A stretch of DNA of 64,000 nucleotides from Sabellastarte sp. h YS-2021 (lineage: Eukaryota; Annelida; Polychaeta; Sabellida; Sabellidae), in contig OZ024929.1 in the NCBI GenBank assembly GCA_964017235.1, positions 159,325,609 to 159,389,608 of the forward strand, in the 5' to 3' direction. Each line of letters starts with the position of its first letter. Positions within the stretch are counted from its first letter, which is position 1. The translations under genes and the position numbers were made by a program. Positions 1-10,510 of this stretch are shown here, in pieces. The notes beneath the pieces are model-generated. The model was not told the DNA's origin, did not search any database, and saw only the letters and a program-made list of their open reading frames with translations.

Positions 1-1515
1 ACATGAGGTGTGAACCACTTCTGGCAGATCTGTTTGAAGACCTGTGGGTGCAGAGACCATTCGGTTGACTGCACTTGGTTGGACCTGGATAGCAGGTCGG
101 CCATCACATTCAGGCACCCTGGAATGTGCCTGGCTTTCAATGTTATGTGATAGTGATGGCACCAGGTCATGATCTTCCACAGGAGAGCACACATCTCTGC
201 CGAGTGTGTTCCTCCTTGTTTGTTGATGTAGGCTACCACTGTTGAGTTGTCCGTCGCAACCAACACTGTTTGATTCTGGCACTGGTCCTTGAAGTCTCGA
301 AGGGCCAGGGAGACCGCCTTCAATTCTAGGACATTTATGTGAAGCCTTTTTTCCCGATCTGACCACAGACCCTTGGTAAAATTTTGGTCTAAGTGAGCGC
401 CCCAACCTTCGTTTGAGGCGTCGGTAAAGAGTTGGATACTGTGGTCTTTGGGATGAAGGTCTGCACCTTTCATCACATTGGAGGGATTTTGCCACCAATC
501 TAGGTGGGCTGCAATGGCTTCTGTCCAGGGAAGGAGGTTGTCCAGCAACTGAGGATATCTCCAGTGCTCCTTGAGGTGAAACTGAAAGGGCCTCATGTGA
601 AGGCGTCCCTCCGGGACCATTTTCTCCGTTGAGGCTAGCAACCCAATTAGAGACATCAAACATCTTGCAGTCAAAACACGTTTTGACTTGAGTTGTAGGA
701 TCAAATCCTGAAGTTTGAGCCATCTCTCTTGAGTGGGTTTTACAAGGGCTGAATCTAGGTGGTATTCGTAGCCCACGAACGAGAACACCTGTGTAGGTTT
801 CAGTTCTGATTTTTCCTGATTTATTATCCACCCCAAGGACTGAGTCAGTTCTACTACTGCCTGAGTGTTCACTTGGGCTTCCTCCTGAGACTGGGACCTG
901 ATCAGCCAGTCGTCCAGGTATTGGTGAATTCTGAGTCCTCTTGAGAGGGCCATTAGTTTCACCTCCTTTACGATCATGGTAAAGACCTGGGGGGCTGTGG
1001 CTAGTCCGAACGGGAGGGAGGTGAACTGGAACACCTGAGCCTTGTAGCAAAACCTTAGGTATTTCCTTGAGCTTGGGTGGATGGGGATATGCAGGTAGAC
1101 GTCCGACAGGTCTATCGACGCTACCCACTCCCCTGGAATCAGGGAGGTCCTGATGGACTCTGGAGTTTCCATTTTGAACTTTTCTACGTGTAGAAAAGTG
1201 TTGAGCCTGCTTAAGTCTATGACTGGCCTCCACCTTTGGTGAGGCTTGGGTACTAGGAACAGGCGACTGTAAAACCCGAGAGATTTTACATTGTCTACCC
1301 TTTCGATAGCAAGTAGCCAAGGCTTGGTCTTTTTGTTGGGCCTTGTACTCTGACAGAATCAGAGGAAATCTGATCAAGTTTGGCTTTGAACGGAATGGTA
1401 GAACGTAGCCATTGGTGATAATGTTTAACACGTTTTGAGAACATTTGTTTGTGAGCCAGTCTCTCCTGAAAGAACGGAGGCGACCTCCTACTGGTGGACT
1501 GAGTGAGGCTTTGGA
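1..1515 (-). pseudogene. DIRS reverse transcriptase-RNase H, frameshifted, partial at edge
   Basis: The protein is recognisable in two frames. From about 1515 down to about 1330 the frame reads VGGRLRSFRRDWL...NIITNGYVLPF, the conserved start of DIRS RT. From about 1340 to base 1 it continues in another frame with GFYSRLFLVPKPHQRWRPVIDL, motif A near 1090-1130 (ASIDLSDVYLHIP) and the catalytic YLDDW at 906-920. RNase H motifs follow: LFTDASNEGWGAH near 392-436, ELKAVSLAL near 310-335 and ATDNSTVVAYINKQGG near 220-265. The stop in the second frame at 1359-1361 and the frame change near 1310-1360 indicate an indel. The enzyme would copy element RNA and remove it from the hybrid. This copy is probably not expressed in full unless programmed frameshifting occurs. 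The C-terminal end is outside the window. Confidence 0.85.
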
Positions 1516-1519
1516 GGAG

Positions 1520-3739
1520 TCATTGGGGAGGGGGGTTTCCACGCCCCCTTCCTCTATTGTGGGGTCGAAAACGACCCCTGAAGCCTCTGAAGTTGGATTT
1601 TCCTCTTCCCGAGGGAAAGGACTGGTTACTGCTTTGAGAGGTATTGCCCCCATAGGGGCGTTTCCTGTAGGAGCCTCTTTTCTTGTGGGGACCACGAAAG
1701 GGCTTATTCTGGTAGGGTGCAAAACCCTGAGAATCTTTTGAGGTGCCTTTTTTGAGAAGGAAGTCCTCACCTTCCTTCACTAATTGAGACTCGAACAAGG
1801 AAGGGCCCCAAAAGGACGAGTTCCTGAGTTCTTGACGTCTCGTTTCTCCTAATTGTGGATGTAATAGAGTCATTTCGGCTTCGCGCCTGAGCAAGCCGGT
1901 ATTAGCCATAGAGTATAATTCCCTCTGCAAAATATGGGCTAGAGATTTGCTGAGACAAGTGAGGGCCCTGTGTTGAACAAGTACTGTCTTGTTCCAAAAA
2001 TCTAAGTAGTCAGCTACTTCCTCATATCCGCGCTTTGCCGCTTTCTCAGGATTGGCACCTTTCTGAATCTGAGACTTTATCTTCTTGACCGTAGACTTGA
2101 TGCTATGTTGGCATTTTTCCAATGAAGCATTGCAAGAAGAGGAGGTTTTGGCAAATGCAGCGGTGAAGTTGAGGGTAGAAATGTTTTGTCTAGCCTGAAG
2201 TTCTAGCTCCTTGAGAACTGGCAGGGGAACTCTGGCTACTGGGGGCCCAGAAGGTCTAGGAGTAATACAGATCTTAGCAAAGTCCGTATTCAACTCCTGA
2301 ATTTTGTCCTGAAAAGTTGGTTGTCCCACCTTGTACCACTTTGAAGTTGAGGGAGGAGGCCTGACATATTTTCCCTCAGATAAGTTGGCAGCCTTAAAGT
2401 CATGTTGGAATTTATCAAAGGCGTCCTTGATAACTGAGCTAAGTGGAAGAATAGAGGAGGGACCTCTAGGTCTGAGCTCTTGACGGCCTTTTTCATCATC
2501 CAGACCCAACACTGAGGTGGACGACCTGGGCATAGATTCCCTGGGGTCAGGGAGAGACAAAATACGCCTGAAGGTGTCCACTTCTTCAGAGTATTGTGAG
2601 GGCATGTCAGACAAAGCTACTTCCCTATAATAAGGGGGGTCTGGATCATGTTGTGGTAGGTCTTGATCAGAAGCTACTCCTGAGGGCTGAGCCCTAGAGG
2701 GCTTAGAAGACCTATGTCTGGTTTCAGGGGAGTGCTCCTCCTCTGAGGTAAATGACACGTATCTAGATCTTGATTTATGTTTGCTCTTGTCAGAGTGTTT
2801 TTTGGATCTAGAAGAAGGGATCCGAGGTTCATCGGAATCCTCATTTAGTTGGTCCGAGGCAGAGCTCGGGTCAACTGGCTGCCTATGGCTTTGCTTTTTG
2901 TGAGAGTACGAGACCTCTTCGGGGTGACCTTCAGAGGGGGCAACGTACTGATCCGAGGAAGGTTGAGCAGATACTAAACGCGGAGGAAGTGCTGGACCGA
3001 AGTCCACATCCATATCCTCGCTTGGGATGTTAGTACCAGATCTCAGAGGGGGCAAATCCAGAGGGGCAGCAGTACTACTGGACAAGCCAGGTTTTGAAGC
3101 AGGAAGAGAAGACTCTACCTCGACTTTCTGTTTTGCAGCCAACTCCTCTCGGAGTGACTGAAAAGCTTCCAACATGGATGCCTGGAAGGTACCCATTTGC
3201 TGCTGTAAATGTATATTTAAGGAATCACCGAGTGATTTCTCTAGGTTTTTCTGGATTTTATTTTGCAAAGCCGTACCAGGGGTGGGTGGAATAGTCTTAG
3301 CTGGCGTTTTCAAGGACAGGGAACTGAAGGCAAGAGGTTGTGGACGGGGGGGTGAAGTAAAAAGGCTATCAGCAGCACACTCGAGGTCTGCATTGGACCC
3401 AGTGAAGGAGTCCCCGTCGCCTTCACCCAAAAGATCTAGTTCATCTTTGGAACTAGTTGTCGCTTTCTGCTTTTTCAAATACCGTTTCCGGTTTTGGATT
3501 TTCTGTAGTTGCTCATCTGTGAAAGACGTGCAAATTTCACAAGGGGTTTCAAAGGTGACACAGGGGTCATCTCCCTTGCCAGCCTCCCTACAGGTAGGGC
3601 AGAAATTATGTGTATCAAAGCTAAAGCAGAAATGGCGGCATTTCTGCGCTCTCGGTTTGTCTTTATTTGCTTGATGAGACGACATTTTATACGCAATAAA
3701 AGACGTACAATGTACTTGCCTGAACCGAGGAAAACTCAA
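1520..3739 (-). CDS. gag-like ORF1 of the DIRS element, intact
   Basis: The open frame is 739 codons from the first ATG. A better start may be the ATG at 3685, giving MSSHQANKDK and 721 codons, because the extra 18 residues look like leader. The N-terminal ~60 residues hold a Cys/His-rich pattern (CRHFCFS, FCPTCRE, CEIC) of the sort found in DIRS/Ngaro gag proteins, probably zinc binding. The middle is Ser/Pro/Glu-rich and low in complexity, with a basic Arg-Ser-His stretch. The C-terminus is Gly-Arg-rich (RGFRGRFRPHNRGRGRGN), suggesting RNA binding. Family knowledge places such proteins in the cytoplasmic retroelement particle. The full-length frame suggests a fairly young insertion. The C-terminal end overlaps the N-terminal RT sequence in another frame. 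The assignment rests on position and composition, not on a strongly conserved domain. Confidence 0.8.
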   Translation of the reverse strand: MSFPRFRQVHCTSFIAYKMSSHQANKDKPRAQKCRHFCFSFDTHNFCPTCREAGKGDDPCVTFETPCEICTSFTDEQLQKIQNRKRYLKKQKATTSSKDELDLLGEGDGDSFTGSNADLECAADSLFTSPPRPQPLAFSSLSLKTPAKTIPPTPGTALQNKIQKNLEKSLGDSLNIHLQQQMGTFQASMLEAFQSLREELAAKQKVEVESSLPASKPGLSSSTAAPLDLPPLRSGTNIPSEDMDVDFGPALPPRLVSAQPSSDQYVAPSEGHPEEVSYSHKKQSHRQPVDPSSASDQLNEDSDEPRIPSSRSKKHSDKSKHKSRSRYVSFTSEEEHSPETRHRSSKPSRAQPSGVASDQDLPQHDPDPPYYREVALSDMPSQYSEEVDTFRRILSLPDPRESMPRSSTSVLGLDDEKGRQELRPRGPSSILPLSSVIKDAFDKFQHDFKAANLSEGKYVRPPPSTSKWYKVGQPTFQDKIQELNTDFAKICITPRPSGPPVARVPLPVLKELELQARQNISTLNFTAAFAKTSSSCNASLEKCQHSIKSTVKKIKSQIQKGANPEKAAKRGYEEVADYLDFWNKTVLVQHRALTCLSKSLAHILQRELYSMANTGLLRREAEMTLLHPQLGETRRQELRNSSFWGPSLFESQLVKEGEDFLLKKGTSKDSQGFAPYQNKPFRGPHKKRGSYRKRPYGGNTSQSSNQSFPSGRGKSNFRGFRGRFRPHNRGRGRGNPPPQ

Positions 3740-4075
3740 AACACGCGACTGAAAACAAAATACTTATCCTGTGAAAATTAAAATTTTACAGAATGATCTA
3801 TGATATATATTACAAGAAATATGCAAATATTAGCCTCCAACAATAAGTAAAGTCTGAGAAATAAATGAAAATGTCTGTATATTTACAAACTGCTACCAGT
3901 CAATCGTGGCCAACGAGAAAGTAGGACGATTGGTCAGAAGTTATCACGTGACGACAACTACCAGTATATCCGGTGGCTAACAAGAACGATCTTTTTTTCT
4001 AAGACGTTGGCCCCGGGTGTGGCAACCCGAGATCAGCATTAAGTCCCACATGGTAAGCTATTGTAGCGTAATAAA
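3740..4075 (-). other. Likely DIRS 5' terminal/leader region
   Basis: Non-coding sequence between the gag start and the resumption of satellite. It contains a GC-rich segment around 4005-4035 (ccccgggtgtggcaacccg) that can pair with itself. By position it is the element's terminal repeat plus leader. The opposite terminus is outside the window, so repeat identity cannot be verified. Confidence 0.45.
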
Positions 4076-4222
4076 ACTGCTATTTTACGACCCAAATTTG
4101 ACCCTTAAGGGGGGGTCAGGGGGTAAATCTGACCGGTTATGTAGACTCTCCATATAAGGTTTCCCAATATCTCTTAATACATTCTAAAGCTGTAAAAGCA
4201 ATAATAAAGGAGATATAAGGCA
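4076..4222. repeat. 157-bp satellite monomer (family E157), left remnant
   Basis: Matches the monomer of the array at 9690-10510: a gaccc(c)..tttgacccataaggggggtc block, then ctgaccggctattt, tctccacatatg and ataaaggagatataaggc. It is cut on its left by the DIRS element and on its right by a family A element. Confidence 0.8.
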
Positions 4223-5216
4223 AAAATAGCATCAGAGATGCCTGTACCCCACAGCCTGGGGAAATATTTTTCAACACGATGAGATATAGAAGTAGTGAAA
4301 AAGTACAAAGATTGGGATACTTTAAGAGCAGTGTCAGTTATATAAAGGTCCAAATAATGTTTAAGTAGAGAAAAATGATGTCTGAGAGGAAGAAAATGTA
4401 TATAAAGATGAAGTATCAAAACAAGACAATTCAATAGCAAGATGACAGCATTAATCAGTAAACTAAAATTATGACGCTGTAAAATATATTAATTGGAGAA
4501 TGGATGTCAATGGAAATAGCACAATTATGTAAAAGTACACCAAATAATCAGTTGCAGCAATCTATAAGAGATCTTTGTCATGAGAGAAACATGTCTCAAG
4601 TATGGCAGGTACACACACTTTGGTAGAGCCAAAGTTAAAGGTCACACCATGATGCACAGCCACATCAAAGGTCAGATCAATATCCCACCATGATGTTGCA
4701 CACCTACAACCGCTAACCAGTGTCTCAACCAAGTATCAACTTCCTATACCTTACGGTTTCCGAGATATAGCCCAGACAAGATTTATAGGTTAAGGTCACT
4801 ACGGCAAGGTCAAAGGTCAAATCAAAGTCACACCACGACGTTGTGCACCTACACCTCCTAACCAATGTCCCTATCAAGTATCAACTTCCTACACCTTACG
4901 GTTTATGAGATAAAGGCCGGACAAGATTTTATAGGTCAAGGTCACTAGGGCAAGGTCAAAGGTCAAATCAAGGTCAGACCATGACGTTGCACAACTACAC
5001 CCCTAAAACAATGTCTCTACAAGTATCAACTTCCTATACCTTACGGTTTCTGAGATATAGCCCGGACACGATTTTCAAACTCAAGGTCATTACGACAAAG
5101 TCAAATCACTTACACCTTACAGTTTCTGAGATACAGCTCAGACAAACTTTTCCCGTAGCCTGCCCGCCCATCTGGACAGCATGGGTGAAAATAATACCTG
5201 ACAGCCCGGGGTAAAA
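4223..5216 (-). mobile_element. Family A non-autonomous element, copy A1
   Basis: Starts with the family terminus reading gcatcagagatgcc / taccccacagcc and ends with a decayed version of the hairpin (gacagcccggggta, about 5203-5216). Inside are about three to four ~150-bp monomers with the conserved blocks ccttacggtttc, gagatatagcc and aggtcaaggtcac. The element sits inside an E157 monomer: the satellite continues on both sides with no clear duplication. That resembles Helitron/Helentron insertion. No transposase is encoded. Confidence 0.7.
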
Positions 5217-5217
5217 A

Positions 5218-5330
5218 CAGAAAATCTGCTATTTTATAACCCCAGTTTGACTAATACGGGGAGTGGGGGTCAGGAGGTAAAGCTGACCAGCTATATAGAC
5301 TTTCCACATATGGTTTCCCAATACTAATTC
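5218..5330. repeat. E157 satellite monomer, split by the LINE (left half)
   Basis: Continues the same monomer seen at 4076 and 9690 (ccccagtttgac, ctgaccagctata, ccacatatggtttcccaatac). The right half resumes at about 7693 with cctcttcatacattctaaagc, which shows that the LINE inserted here. Confidence 0.75.
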
Positions 5331-7692
5331 TAATTCTAATAGTACTTTTATAGCGCTTAATCTCTCTCTAATGATAGACTCTAAGACGCAGAAAGCCAAA
5401 ATCAGAGATCGTAATCGTTAAATCAGGGACATTGCAGGGGTCGACACCACGGAGAGACAAAATGAAAAACTAGGGGTGATCTAGGGTGGGTAAGCTTTTT
5501 CAAAGAGGTAAGTCTTCAACTTTTTTCTGAATGAGGAGAGAGATTTAGCTGAGCGTACATCATCAGGAAGATCATTCCAAATTCTTGGGGCATCGTATGC
5601 AAAGCTAAGGCCAAAATGCTTTTTAGACTTATATATTGAAGCACAATGTGGGACCTCAAGCAGCACACCATCAGATTGACTTCTGCGTGTTCTATACACA
5701 CTATGCCTGGGTTTAAGGAAAGGTTCAAAGTATTTTGGATGGCCACTATGTAGAAACTTGTACACCAACAGGGCTGTCTTGAAGACAGAGCGATGCAAGA
5801 CAGGCAGCCAATGAAGACTCTTTCTTACAGGAGTGATATGTATTTGGTGGTATTAGCCACAATTCTTGCAAGACTGTTCTGAACACATTGGAGCCTCCGA
5901 ATGTCTAGAGCAGAGAGACCTCTGAACAAGGAATTGCAGTAGTCAAGACGACTTCCCACCAAGGCATTTGCAGCTAAAAGAGCAGCTTCACGTGTAAGAT
6001 ATCCTCTGAGTCGCTTTAAATCCCTGATATGAACAAAACTAGCCTTACAGGTATTCCTGACATGGCAAGAGAAGGAAAAATCGGAGTCAAACCAGACACC
6101 TAAGTTCTTAATTGCATCAACAGGTGAAAGGAGGTTGCCAAGTATATTAACTGGGAAAAATTTCCTGAGTTTTGTGCGGACATTTCTTGAGCCAAACAGA
6201 ATAAATTCTGTCTTGTCTGGATTTAGTTTAAGCTTATTTGCAGAAAGCCACTTTCTGACATCATCCAAGCAGTTTTTCAGTCTATCAAAGGCCTGAGTGG
6301 CATGGTTATGTGTGAGATGAACATATAACTGTGTGTCGTCTGCATAAAAGTGGAAACATATGCCAGGATGATTTTGAATAACTTTACTGAGGGGGGTAGT
6401 GTATAATGAGAACAAGATCGGCCCCAGGACAGAGCCCTGGGGCACACCGTACAATAGCCTTTTAGCATCGGATAAAACAGAACCAATCTTGATGCACTGA
6501 TAGCGGTCACAGAGGTACGACTTGAACCAGTTCAGAACCACACCTCCAACACCAAACCAGGAACTCAAACACTCAATAAGCGTACCATGATCAATGGTGT
6601 CAAATGCTGCTGATTGGTCCAAGAGAACAACAGCAGTAGCTTCACCTCTAGCAAGAGCAAGGTGGACTTCATTTTTAATAGACAGTAGTGCAGTTTCGGT
6701 CGAGTGACCTTGCTTATAGGCTGATTGACTGACATTTTCAAGTCCGTTACAGGTAACATGGTCATTTAACTGCGAAGCAACTACACGCTCAACAAGTTTG
6801 GAGATGAAACTCAAGCCAGAGACAGGTCGGTAGTTTTTTAATTCATCCGGAGGTAGTGAAGACTTTTTAATCAGAGGAGAGACAATAGCCTTTTTTAAAC
6901 CACCCGGGACAGCACCTTCAGTTAGAGAACAGTTGACAAGTTTAGTAACTGAGGGGAGGAGAATATCCAAACATTCTTTAACTAGGAAAGTAGGCCATGG
7001 ATCGAGGAGGCAAGATTTGGTAGGTGACTTGGTAATTACTTTCCGTACTTCATCCTCAGAAACTGCTTTAAAAAGGTCAAATTTGGGTACATCTGAAGGA
7101 GCAGGAAGAGTGAAGGAGTCAGTGTTAGTAAAGGAGTCCCTGATTTTTCTGATTTTATCTGAGAAAAAAGTGACAAAACGATTGGCAAGGCATATCTGAG
7201 AGGCGTGAGAGGGGAGTACCTTCTCAGGAACAGAGTGCAGGACTGAGCGTAGAATCTGCCACAGTTTCTTAGAATCGTGAGCATTGTCACTAATGAGGTT
7301 CCTGAAATAGTTGGTCTTATCCTTAGTAATTATGGCGTTGCACCTAGCAATTTGTTTACGGAGTCTAGCCCTATTTTGTGGGGACTTGTCTTTCCGCCAG
7401 AACCGTTCAAATTGACGCCTGACTGCTTTGGCCTGCAAGTACGTGTCTGATAGCCAACCTGCAGCACCTTTGGTGAAGGTACGAGTGACCAGAGGAGCGT
7501 GTTTATCGAGCAAGTTACTCAGATCCCTTGTGTATTGGTCATGAAGTGCACTAACGGTACTGCCAGGACTTGCAACAAATGAACACTTTTCGAGATCACA
7601 GATCAGACTCTGCATGTTTATCTTATGATACCTTCGAAAGGTGATTGTGTTTGACTTGGGTGCAGTGGGACTGGCAAAATCAAGCTGACCAT
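5331..7692 (-). mobile_element. 5'-truncated L2/CR1-like non-LTR retrotransposon
   Basis: It has a truncated coding region on the minus strand and a 3' end at about 5331-5350 with a short tandem tail (aattct repeats on the + strand). The short sequence aatac occurs at both junctions (…cccaatac / catgaatac…), compatible with a small target duplication. The 5' break lies just before RT, so the endonuclease domain is absent except for its last residues (ITFRKV, about 7640). The same 3' terminus occurs alone at 52196-52275. Confidence 0.85.
5481..7690 (-). pseudogene. L2/CR1-like LINE reverse transcriptase, frameshifted
   Basis: The main frame (7615 to 5825) gives 596 residues. RT motifs are NYRPVSGLSFISKLVERV (~261-278), AAFDTIDH (~336-343), GVPQGSVLGPILF (~390-402) and catalytic YADDTQLYV (424-432), followed by the thumb and the start of the conserved C-terminal region. 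The frame breaks near 5840, where an extra 'at' in atat shifts reading after ARIVANTTKY. The C-terminal domain then continues in another frame to a stop at 5481 (LHRSVFKTALLVYKFLHSG … APRIWNDLPDDVR … LKTYLFEK). A second frame change near 7620-7640 separates it from the endonuclease remnant. The enzyme would prime cDNA at a nicked target. This copy is inactive as it stands but only lightly damaged. Confidence 0.88.
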
Positions 7693-7795
7693 GAATACCT
7701 CTTCATACATTCTAAAGCTGTAAAAGCAATAATAAAGGAGATATCAGACAAAACATAAAATCAGCTATTTTATGACTCCTGTTTGATATGTTTTT
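7693..7795. repeat. E157 satellite monomer, split by the LINE (right half)
   Basis: Shows the blocks acattctaaagctgtaaaagc, ataaaggagatat and tcagctattttatgac, in register with the left half that ends at 5330. Confidence 0.7.
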
Positions 7796-7799
7796 CCAT

Positions 7800-8600
7800 C
7801 TTTGCATAAGATTAATCTATCTGCAAAAATGGCAGGAAACCGATTTTTGGAATGGGTCAAGCCTTTTGTCGAAATCGATCTATCTTGCACTGTTTCTGAG
7901 ATAAGTGCGTTTTTTGCGTTTTACACAGAAATTCAAGACGACCACCAAAAATGTCAGGAAAACGATTTTTGGCAAAAACTGGCATATGACTTTGCATATT
8001 TTTCGTCAAAATTGCTCTATCTAACATCATTTCCGAGATCTAAAATGCTTTTTTGCATTTTATACAGAAATTTAAGATGGCCACCGAAAATGACGGGAAA
8101 ACGATTTATGGCAAAAACTGTGTATTCCCTAGGGCTCTAAAATTTTGTCAAAATCACTCTATCTCGCACCGTTTCCGAAATAAATGTGCTTTTATGTTTT
8201 ATGAAGAAATTCAAGGTGGTCACCAAGAATGGCGGGAAAACAATTTTGGACATAAACTGGCAGAACACTCTGTGCATACACTGGGGTTAAAAATCTTGTT
8301 GAACTTGCTCGATCTATCGTGCACCATGTCTGAGCTAAAGGTATTTTTACATTTTACACTGAAATTCACAATGGCTGCCAAAAATGGCAGGGAAACAAAA
8401 ATTGCCAGTTGACTCTGCTAATACCCTGGGGATCAAAAATTTTGTCAAAATCTCTCTATCTCGCACTGTATCTGAGATAAATGCGTTTTTGCATTTTATG
8501 TAGAAATTCAAGATGGCCGCCAAAAATGGCAGGAAAATGATTTTTGGCAAAAAGTGGCACATAACTCTGCAGATACCCTGGGGGTCAAATATTTCAACGG
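7800..8600. repeat. Family D tandem array, about 5 monomers of ~150 bp, diverged
   Basis: Repeated blocks are tctatctcgcac.gtttc.gagataa, gcgttttacac.gaaattcaagatgg and gaaaacgatttttgg...actctgcagataccctgggggtc. Monomers differ from one another by many substitutions, so this is an old array. Other copies are at 16490-16795, 20110-21100 and 62570-63090 (reverse). Confidence 0.85.
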
Positions 8601-8800
8601 AATCACTCTATACAACAAACATACTTGCCAAATTTTATGTAAATAGGTGAAGCACTTTTTAAGTTACCATCCGCAGAAGCAGACCACTTTAAAAAACATA
8701 TTTTTGGTCATGTGACTTCTCTGATTGGTTGAAATGTCATTACACAATATTCAGAAAAATACATGCAAAATTTGAAGAGAATCCACCCACTAAACACCCA
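8600..8800 (-). repeat. Cap segment shared with the 62210 element, decayed
   Basis: The stretch around 8700-8790 (gtcatgtgacttctctgattgg, then ttgaaatgtcatt) is the reverse complement of 62375-62410 (atttcaaccaatcagagagg, tcacatgacc). It is the internal end of the hairpin-capped family E element, adjacent to a D array in both places. Confidence 0.65.
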
Positions 8801-8964
8801 TGCTTTGATTAATATTTTGAATTTAAACTAGATTGGGCTGATACGGTACCATCATATCCCCAGACAGGTCATCACTCACGCAACATGTTTTGACTGGGTA
8901 TATTCCCACAGGACCCATCTTCTGTGTGACATAATTTTCAGGAAAACACAATCAACCACTTATA

Positions 8965-9560
8965 TAAGAACTTAAGTAATTCAAGTCGCCTTGAGTATTG
9001 TAACTCTTTCTTCAGGCGTCTGTCCAGTCTCAACATGCGCAAACTGCAGTGTATTCAAAACACACTTGCTAGGATTGTCACAAATTGTAACAAATAAACA
9101 TGGGCATCTCCTATTTTCAATCGACTCCATTGGCTCCCAGTTAAATTTCGGTGCATCTTCAAGACCGCCATTCTAGTTTACAAGTTTCTTCAGAGTGGTC
9201 ATCCCAGTTACTTTGGTTCTCTTTTGTCTATTCGTTTTGGAAGATATAGTACAAGATACAACCATCCAGATACAAGGTTTTTGGTGGTTCCTCAATTTAT
9301 CCATCAGTACATAAATCCAAAACACACTTTGGCCACAGCTTTGCTTTTTATGCTCCCATGGTTTGGAATGATTTACCTGATGAGGTTCGTCGTGCCCCAA
9401 CTCTCGCCTGTTTCAGAAAAAGGTTAAAATCCTCAAAAAGGCTCTGTAGTATTGGACTTGGCAACGGCTATGGAATAATGATTTTTTTTACTGGATTCTG
9501 GTGTTGCACCTTAGAGTCTGCCTGGCAGAGATTAACCGCTATAAAATTACATAATAGAAT
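8965..9560 (+). pseudogene. LINE 3' coding fragment (L2/CR1-like)
   Basis: Translating across two frame changes gives SSRLEYCNSFFRRLSSLNMRK, LQCIQNTLARIVTN, then FNRLHWLPVKFRCIFKTAIL, VYKFLQSGHPSYFGSL, then VWNDLPDEVRRAPTLACFRK. These are the same C-terminal blocks as in the 5331-7692 LINE, but the sequence differs enough to be another subfamily, and it is on the opposite strand. It ends near 9560 before an A-rich tail (aatagaatagaaa). It is dead: a stop follows NCNK, and there are frame shifts and no catalytic core. Confidence 0.8.
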
Positions 9561-9689
9561 AGAAAAGAGTTACATACTTACAATTCAATAATACAACTAG
9601 AGGAATACTTTTGCCAACAAAAGCAAATCATCCCTGAAAGTTTAAAATGCTTTGTGGTTTCAATAAGCTGTAAAGCTAAGAATGCAGAA

Positions 9690-10510
9690 AGCTGCGCCGT
9701 ATGCTTTCCCAATACCTCTTAATACATTCTCAAGCTATAAAAGCAACGATAAAGGAGATATAAGGCAAAAACTCCAAAGCAGCTATTTATGACCCCAGTT
9801 TAGCCCATAAGGGGGGGTCGGGGAGTAAAACTGACCGGCTATTTAGACTCTCCAAATATGCTTCCCCAATACCTCTTAATACATTCTGAAGGTATAAAAG
9901 CAACAATAAAGGAGATATAAGGCAAAACTCTAAAGCAACTATTTTATGACCCCAGTTTGACCCATAAGGGGGGGGTCGGGGGATAAAACTGACTGGCTAT
10001 TTAGATTCTCCACATATGCTTTCCTAATACCTCTTAATACATTCTCAAGCTATAAAAGCAACGATAAAGGAGATATAAGGCAAAAACTCCAAAGCAGCTA
10101 TTTATGACCCCAGTTTGACCCATAAGGGGGGGTCGGGGGATAAAACTGACTGGCTATTTAGATTCTCCACATATGCTTTCCTAATACCTCTTAATACATT
10201 CGGAAGCTATAAAAGCAACGACAAAGGAGATATAAGGCAAAAACTCCAAAGCAGCTATTTATGACCCCAGTTTGGCCCATAAGGGGGGGTCGGGGGGTAA
10301 AACTGACCGGCTATTTAGACTCTCCACATATGTTTTCCCAATACCTCTTAGTACATTCTGAAGCTATAAAAGCAACAACAAAGGAGATATAAGGCAAAAA
10401 TTTAAAATCAGCTATTTTATGACCCCAGTTTGACCCATGGGGGGGGGGGGGGGCGGGCGTGGGGTAAAACTGACTGGCTATTTAGACTCTCCACAAATGG
10501 TTTCCTATTA
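9690..10510. repeat. 157-bp satellite array (E157), about 5 copies
   Basis: Landmark cccaatacctcttaatacatt or its variants recurs at about 9706, 9862, 10020, 10178 and 10334, a spacing of 156-158 bp. Each unit holds aaggagatataaggc, ccccagtttg, a G-run next to gtcggggg, ctgac(c/t)ggctattt and ctccacatatg. Units are roughly 90-95% alike by eye. The last one decays after 10490. The G-run varies in length between units. Confidence 0.92.

Larger units (their letters stand above)
1..4075 (-). mobile_element. DIRS-like retrotransposon, 5' part, runs off the left edge
   Basis: Read on the minus strand, the order is a terminal region (about 4075 to 3740), a gag-like ORF, then an overlapping RT-RNase H ORF that stays open to base 1. 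This gene order and the ORF overlap are typical of DIRS1-type elements, which integrate with a tyrosine recombinase. The recombinase and any methyltransferase ORF would lie left of the window. The right boundary near 4070-4078 is inferred from where the 157-bp satellite resumes. No obvious target-site duplication is seen, as expected for recombinase-mediated integration. Only one end is visible, so the split repeats and circular-junction sequence typical of DIRS cannot be tested. Confidence 0.85.
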
